In this document: positions 17,378 to 19,189 of the stretch, in pieces | Position numbering within the stretch: position 1 is the stretch's first letter | Layout: every line of letters starts with the position of its first letter | Assembly (NCBI GenBank): GCA_001017865.1 | Contig: LATQ01000471.1 | Coordinates: 1 to 19,189, forward strand | Direction: 5' to 3' | Length of the DNA stretch: 19,189 bases | Origin: Rhodococcus sp. IITR03 | GTDB taxonomy: Bacteria; Actinomycetota; Actinomycetes; Mycobacteriales; Mycobacteriaceae | The notes under the pieces: model-generated | The model's input: only the letters and a program-made list of their open reading frames with translations | What the model was told of the DNA's origin: nothing | The model's database searches: none | Program-made: the position numbers and the translations under genes

Positions 17378-18618
17378 ATGCTGATCGGACGAAAGGCTCC
17401 GGCGCTGATCTGTGCCGTCGGAATCCTGTGCGCCTGTTCGCCATCGGGTGACGATCCGACCGCCCAGGCACAGCCGACGAACAGCGCCGAGACCGATGCG
17501 ATCGTGCAGATCGTCGACGAAGCCATGACCGACCGGCACCTGCGCGCCGTCCTCGTGCGGGTCTCGCAAGGCGGCGAGGAGATCGTCACCCGTGCCTTCG
17601 GAGAGTCGATGACGGGTGTTCCGGCGACCACCGACATGCACTTCCGCAACGGTGCCGTCGCCATCTCGTACGTCGCGACCGTGCTGTTGCAGCTCGTCGA
17701 CGAGGGCGTGGCGGGTCTCGACGACAGGGTGTCGCAGTGGCTGCCCGATCTCGCGCACGCCGACCGCGTCACCCTCGGTCAGCTGGCGCAGATGACGTCG
17801 GGTTATCCGGATTACGTGCTCGGCAACGACGAGTTCGCCGACGCGAGCTACGCGGATCCGTTCCGCGCGTGGACCCCGGACGAACTCCTCGCGTACGCGA
17901 CGTCGAAACCGTTGCTCTACGAGCCCGGCACCAACTGGAACTACGCCCACACCAACTACGTGATCCTGGGCTCGGCGCTCGAGGAGATCACCGGCCGGCC
18001 GATGGACGAACTCGTTCGGGAACGAGTGCTCGAACCCCTGGGATTGGACGGCACCACGGCCTCGCAGACGGCCGCGATGCCCGACCCGGTACTGCACGCC
18101 TTCTCCTCCGAACGGCGCGAGTTCCTGGGTGTTCCCGCGGGCACCCCCTTCTACGAGGAGAGCACCTTCTGGAACCCGTCGTGGACCATCACCTCCGGAG
18201 CCGTGCAGACCAGCACCATCTTCGACCTGCACGACACCGCCGTGGCGATCGGCACCGGTGAACTACTGTCGGAAGAGTCGTATGCGGCCATGGTCTCGAC
18301 CGATCTGCGCGGTCGCACCCATGCGCAGCCCGACTGTTCGACCTGTTTCGAGCAGTCGGAGGCGTACACCTACGGGCTCGGTGTGGTGATCACCGGGGAC
18401 TGGCTGATGCAGAACCCGATGTTCGGTGGTTACTCCGCCGTCGAGGCGTATCTGCCCGAGCAGGAGGTGGCGATCGCGCTCGCCGTGACCTACGAACCGG
18501 AGGCCTTCGACGACACCGGCGGATACGTGAACGAGGCAGACGCCCTGTTCCGCAGGATCGCGGCGGAGGTCGCCCCCGATCACGCACCGCCGACGCACGA
18601 GCGCCCGGCCGCAACTGA
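17378..18618 (+). CDS. Lipoprotein with beta-lactamase/serine-hydrolase fold, catalytic SxxK lost
   Basis: A secreted lipoprotein. The N-terminus has a basic start, a hydrophobic stretch and a lipobox ending at Cys20 (GILCAC). The rest is a class C beta-lactamase/D-Ala-D-Ala carboxypeptidase-like domain (PF00144): MHFRNGAVAISYVATVLLQL (87-106), VDEGVAGLDDRVSQWLPDL, MTSGYPDY (139-146), NWNYAHTNYVILGSALEEIT (186-205). The nucleophile motif, SxxK in active enzymes, reads AVAI (93-96), and YxN reads YAH (189-191). It resembles mycobacterial LpqK-type lipoproteins, which I recall only loosely. The open frame runs to 18895, antisense to the ligase. A stop in the terminator loop (18616-18618) is one base out of frame, so a missing base near 18570-18600 and an end at 18618 (about 413 residues) are more likely. 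Confidence 0.8.
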
Positions 18619-18631
18619 GCCGGCCGGGCGC
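18601..18631. terminator. Bidirectional terminator with a stop codon in its loop
   Basis: An 11-bp perfect stem (18601-18611 with 18621-18631) has a 9-base loop containing TGA. It separates the convergent lipoprotein and ligase genes; the ligase stop is at 18655. Confidence 0.8.
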
Positions 18632-18654
18632 ATCGGGGTGCGTCGCGGGGTTGG

Positions 18655-19189
18655 TCAGGTGTTTCGGAAGTCGCGTTCGGAACCCGCCCACTCGCCGGCC
18701 CACTCGCGCAGTTCCACGGCGCGGATCTTCGATCCGTTGCCACCGACAGTGGTGGGCATCCGTTCGATGACGTGGATCGCCGTGGGCACCTTGAAGGCCG
18801 CGAGGGTCTCGCGGCACCAGGCCCGAAGGGTCTCCGAGGTCGTGTCCGCGGGTGCGTCGTCGGTGGGGACGACGAAACCGATCGCCTCGGTGTAGCCGCC
18901 GTCGCCGGTGATACCGACGACCTTGGCCGTGGCCACGCCGGGATGCTCCGCCAGACGAGTCTCGATCTCGGCGGGGTCGACGAGGAAGCCGCGCAGGCGC
19001 AGGACGTCGCCCATCCGGCAGATGTAGCGGAAGCCTCCGTCGCCGAGGTCGACGCGAGGTCGCCGCTGCGGAACCAGCCGTCGGCCGTGAACGCGCGCGC
19101 GGCGGCGTCGGGGTTCCCGAGATAAGCGTCGCACGACGTTCGGGCCGCGGACAGCAGTTCGCCCTGCTCACCGGCCGGGGAGGACCTCG
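18655..19189 (-). CDS. Acyl-CoA ligase (AMP-binding), C-terminal fragment (one frameshift)
   Basis: The C-terminal part of a minus-strand ANL-superfamily ligase that runs off the right edge. From the edge the reading gives GEQGELL, then AYLGNPDAAARAFTADGWFR and SGDLA, corresponding to the A7 TGD motif region. One base is missing near 19055-19065. It continues DLGDGGFRYICRMGDVLRLR and GFLVDPAEIETRLAEHPGV (the A8 hinge and the start of the C-terminal subdomain). It ends IERMPTTVGGNGSKIRAVEL, where the penultimate Lys of the GKI-like motif is the usual acyl-transfer lysine, then ERDFRNT. The substrate is not predictable. It is a separate gene from the ligase fragment at 1-107. Confidence 0.85.

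Noticed and set aside
16688..18232. Minus-strand open frame of 514 codons opposite the MFS and lipoprotein genes
   Set aside because: Gly/Arg/Val-rich shadow of two recognisable plus-strand genes.
18619..18895. In-frame C-terminal extension of the lipoprotein to 18895
   Set aside because: It passes through a terminator and reads antisense to the ligase C-terminus in Arg/Ser-rich sequence; a missing base before the TGA in the terminator loop is simpler.

Overview
The window is GC-rich with very compact gene spacing, G/C-ending codons, GTG starts and leaderless promoters. It carries actinobacterial families (Lsr2, fused FadE-type acyl-CoA dehydrogenases, PPOX/F420-type oxidoreductase, FCD-type GntR). 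This points to a Mycobacteriales actinobacterium, most likely Rhodococcus or a close relative. No rRNA, tRNA, CRISPR array, insertion sequence or phage gene was seen.

Layout. (1) 1-9435 is an acyl-CoA catabolism block: the N-terminus of an acyl-CoA ligase and a 102-residue unknown protein (both minus), a divergent promoter, a two-domain acyl-CoA dehydrogenase (plus), a strong bidirectional terminator, then a minus-strand run read as nitronate monooxygenase-like flavoenzyme > enoyl-CoA hydratase family > second two-domain acyl-CoA dehydrogenase. A FadR-type GntR regulator is divergent from that run, with a palindrome between them. A thioesterase-fold > cyclase-family minus-strand pair follows. 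Ligase, two dehydrogenases, crotonase, flavoenzyme and thioesterase together look like a pathway that activates and beta-oxidises an unusual acid; the substrate cannot be read from sequence. (2) 9477-11006: nucleoside hydrolase and an Lsr2 nucleoid protein. (3) 11068-13062: a FUSC-family membrane protein and a divergent MarR regulator around an AT-rich operator. (4) 13076-15970: single small housekeeping or stress genes (unknown 159-residue protein, DUF72, HdeD-like, PPOX-class, GYD-domain). (5) 16043-18618: an MFS transporter and a lipoprotein of the beta-lactamase/serine-hydrolase fold that lacks its catalytic Ser and Lys. (6) 18655-19189: the C-terminus of another acyl-CoA ligase, running off the right edge.

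The sequence is riddled with single-base indels. About 20 are inferred, in 12 of the 20 genes, and nearly all are one missing G or C. Almost every affected protein reads through perfectly if one base is restored, so these are most likely sequencing or assembly errors rather than pseudogenes. Frameshifted genes are therefore given as one CDS spanning the whole gene, with the approximate break noted.

No defence island, novel RNA or mobile system was found. The best leads are the two fused acyl-CoA dehydrogenases with opposite domain order, the GntR palindrome, the catalytically dead serine-hydrolase lipoprotein, and the recurring placement of stop codons in terminator loops.
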